6,947 nt of DNA from a bacterium (GTDB taxonomy: Bacteria > Vulcanimicrobiota > Xenobia > RGZZ01), in NCBI GenBank assembly GCA_021782195.1, contig JAJXVI010000132.1, positions 1-6,947 on the forward strand, in the 5' to 3' direction. The notes beneath the pieces are model-generated. The model searched no databases. It was not told the origin of the DNA and saw only the letters and a program-made list of their open reading frames with translations. Position numbers and translations under genes: made by a program. Each line of letters opens with the position of its first letter. The first letter of the stretch is position 1. Below, piece after piece: positions 5,874-6,947 of this stretch.

Positions 5874-5878
5874 CCTCC
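5874..5878 (-). promoter_or_regulatory. Ribosome binding site deciding the TPR gene TTG start
   Basis: The minus strand reads GGAGG, then TGTCCCA, then TTG. This strong site with seven-base spacing favours a TTG start at 5866 over in-frame upstream candidates. Confidence 0.75.
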
Positions 5879-6088
5879 AGGCACTTTGTCGTGTACAGGG
5901 AGCCTTCGCGCCTGTCGTGGCGACGCCCTGCCCGCCCGGACAGGGCGCTGGAAACAGCTCAGACAGGAGGGGGGCAATGCGGTCTAGAAGGCTTCATCGT
6001 GCATGAAGGGTGGCCGCTCAGCAGCAATCGGACACTGTCGCCGCTCCCCTCCCCGTCTGGATCGGGGACGTTTCATTCACGAGGGTCC

Positions 6089-6100
6089 AGGAGGCGGAGG
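6089..6100 (+). promoter_or_regulatory. Double GGAGG ribosome binding site before GTG 6106
   Basis: AGGAGG (6089-6094) and CGGAGG (6095-6100) stand in tandem. The nearer one is five bases from GTG 6106 and decides that start. Another in-frame GTG at 6010, just after an in-frame TGA (6004-6006), lacks a comparable site. Confidence 0.7.
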
Positions 6101-6105
6101 CAATC

Positions 6106-6947
6106 GTGACGCTCTTTTTTGCGCCGGAACAGCGATTTGACTGCGGATCGTGCACAAAGTGCTGTCGCACACCGTGGAACGTACACGTTGATCCGCGTTC
6201 CTACGAGGCGATCTCGGGCTCCCCCATCTTTGAGCGCTTGAAACAGGAGCACGGCATCGATCCGGTCTATATGACGGCGGAAGAAGGCGCGTTCGTGCAG
6301 AGCAACGCAGGAGGCTGCCTCTTTCTCGGGGCTGACCGCCTCTGCAACGTGCACCGCGAACTGGGCCCCGCGGCCAAGCCACTGACGTGCCGAGAATTTC
6401 CATTCATTCCCGTGCCGACCCCGGATGGCGTGTTTGTCGGTGTTTCCTATTATTGTAGCGCGATACAGATCAACCACGGGCGCGAAGCACGTGTGCACGC
6501 TGAGGACATCCTTGGATTCCTGAAAGAGTACCGCTATGAGCGGGTCGGTTTCGAGCCCATCCGCTTTGACGCAGACCACACGATTTCGTGGGAAGCCTTC
6601 AAAATGCTGGAGGCGTGGGCAGGCGACGCGCTTGCCACCGACGCTCTTCGTACTGCCGTGTGGAACATTGCGAACGGTGTGGTGGGGATTGCCAGAGCGC
6701 TCGAAAAACTGGGGCCGGGCCACGTGGACGATGCCGTGTGGACAGAAACGCTGACCTCGATACAGGCGCAGGGGCGTGACGCGGTAATGGCACACCTCGA
6801 AGACATGTTCATCACGGCAATCGTGGGTGTCCTGGAGTCACAAGGAACGGAGGCGTGCCGTCGAAACACGGAAGGGGTGTTCCGACGGTCTCGATTGCAA
6901 AGCGAGACATTTGGCCAGGAAATCCACCTGAGGGGGTTCGACGCCTA
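6106..6947 (+). CDS. YkgJ-family CxxCxxCC cysteine-cluster protein (partial, 280+ aa)
   Basis: The frame opens at GTG 6106 and is still open at the window edge. The N-terminus has the signature FDCGSCTKCCR (C13, C16, C19, C20), then GGCLFLGADRLCNVHRELG (C71, C80), then LTCREFPF (C95) and SYYC (C117). These eight Cys and their spacing are typical of the YkgJ / CxxCxxCC family, thought to bind zinc or an Fe-S cluster. The flagellin lysine methylase FliB uses a related layout. Residues 120-280 are mainly helical and longer than in short YkgJ proteins, which is closer to FliB-sized members, but no flagellar gene is nearby, so I do not assign that activity. The closely spaced Cys suggest a cytoplasmic protein. 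It is divergent from the TPR gene across 239 bases. Confidence 0.88.
   Translation, partial: MTLFFAPEQRFDCGSCTKCCRTPWNVHVDPRSYEAISGSPIFERLKQEHGIDPVYMTAEEGAFVQSNAGGCLFLGADRLCNVHRELGPAAKPLTCREFPFIPVPTPDGVFVGVSYYCSAIQINHGREARVHAEDILGFLKEYRYERVGFEPIRFDADHTISWEAFKMLEAWAGDALATDALRTAVWNIANGVVGIARALEKLGPGHVDDAVWTETLTSIQAQGRDAVMAHLEDMFITAIVGVLESQGTEACRRNTEGVFRRSRLQSETFGQEIHLRGFDA

Larger units (their letters stand above)
5867..6105. other. Divergent intergenic region between the TPR and YkgJ-like genes
   Basis: This 239-base stretch must hold the promoters of both divergent genes, but I cannot point to convincing -35/-10 boxes. It contains a 7-bp stem, CGCCCTG (5924-5930) / CAGGGCG (5941-5947), with a ten-base loop. 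It could be a leader hairpin or an operator. No small gene is supported here. Confidence 0.5.

Noticed and set aside
5867..5977. Longer N-terminus for the TPR protein (start at 5977)
   Set aside because: The extra 37 residues are Cys/Arg-rich without TPR character, and the strong GGAGG lies just before the TTG at 5866.

Overview
The window is GC-rich bacterial DNA with GGAGG-type ribosome sites and ATG, GTG and TTG starts. A histidine-kinase tail and a YkgJ-type cysteine-cluster protein fit a bacterium. Nothing here identifies the phylum with confidence.

Layout: (1) 2-133 (+), the last 43 residues of a sensor histidine kinase. (2) 301-2208 (+), a 635-residue protein, called RodA-like P1 below only as a local label. 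(3) 2209-2706, a gene-free gap holding a 28-bp tandem repeat. (4) 2707-4662 (-), a 651-residue paralogue, P2, convergent with P1. (5) 4904-5866 (-), a TPR protein with a TTG start, followed by a GC hairpin. (6) 5867-6105, a divergent intergenic region. (7) 6106-6947 (+), a YkgJ/FliB-like CxxCxxCC protein that starts with GTG and runs off the window.

The main discovery candidate is the P1/P2 pair. Apart from a short Pro/Ser/Thr-rich N-terminus and a few C-terminal residues, each protein is one unbroken series of 7-residue repeats of the xxxLxxG kind, with Gly, Ala or Ser at one heptad position. In P1 there are 40 heptads, then a 7-residue turn (PDYAGDA), then 40 more heptads. In P2 there are 43, then a turn (PFTQGIA), then 43 more. 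The Gly blocks of the first arm are mirrored in the second arm around the turn, and in P2 the few large residues at the small position are mirrored too. This is what a very long antiparallel helical hairpin would need. At 1.5 angstroms per helical residue the arms would be about 42 and 45 nm long. No membrane segment, signal peptide or globular head domain is visible.

The two paralogues differ by three heptads in each arm, so length seems to change in matched pairs. A five-Gly block lies at heptads 15-19 from the turn in all four arms. The function is unknown. A free-standing structural rod, spacer or secreted hairpin is possible, but this is inference. The flanking histidine kinase, TPR and cysteine-cluster genes do not define a pathway with P1/P2.
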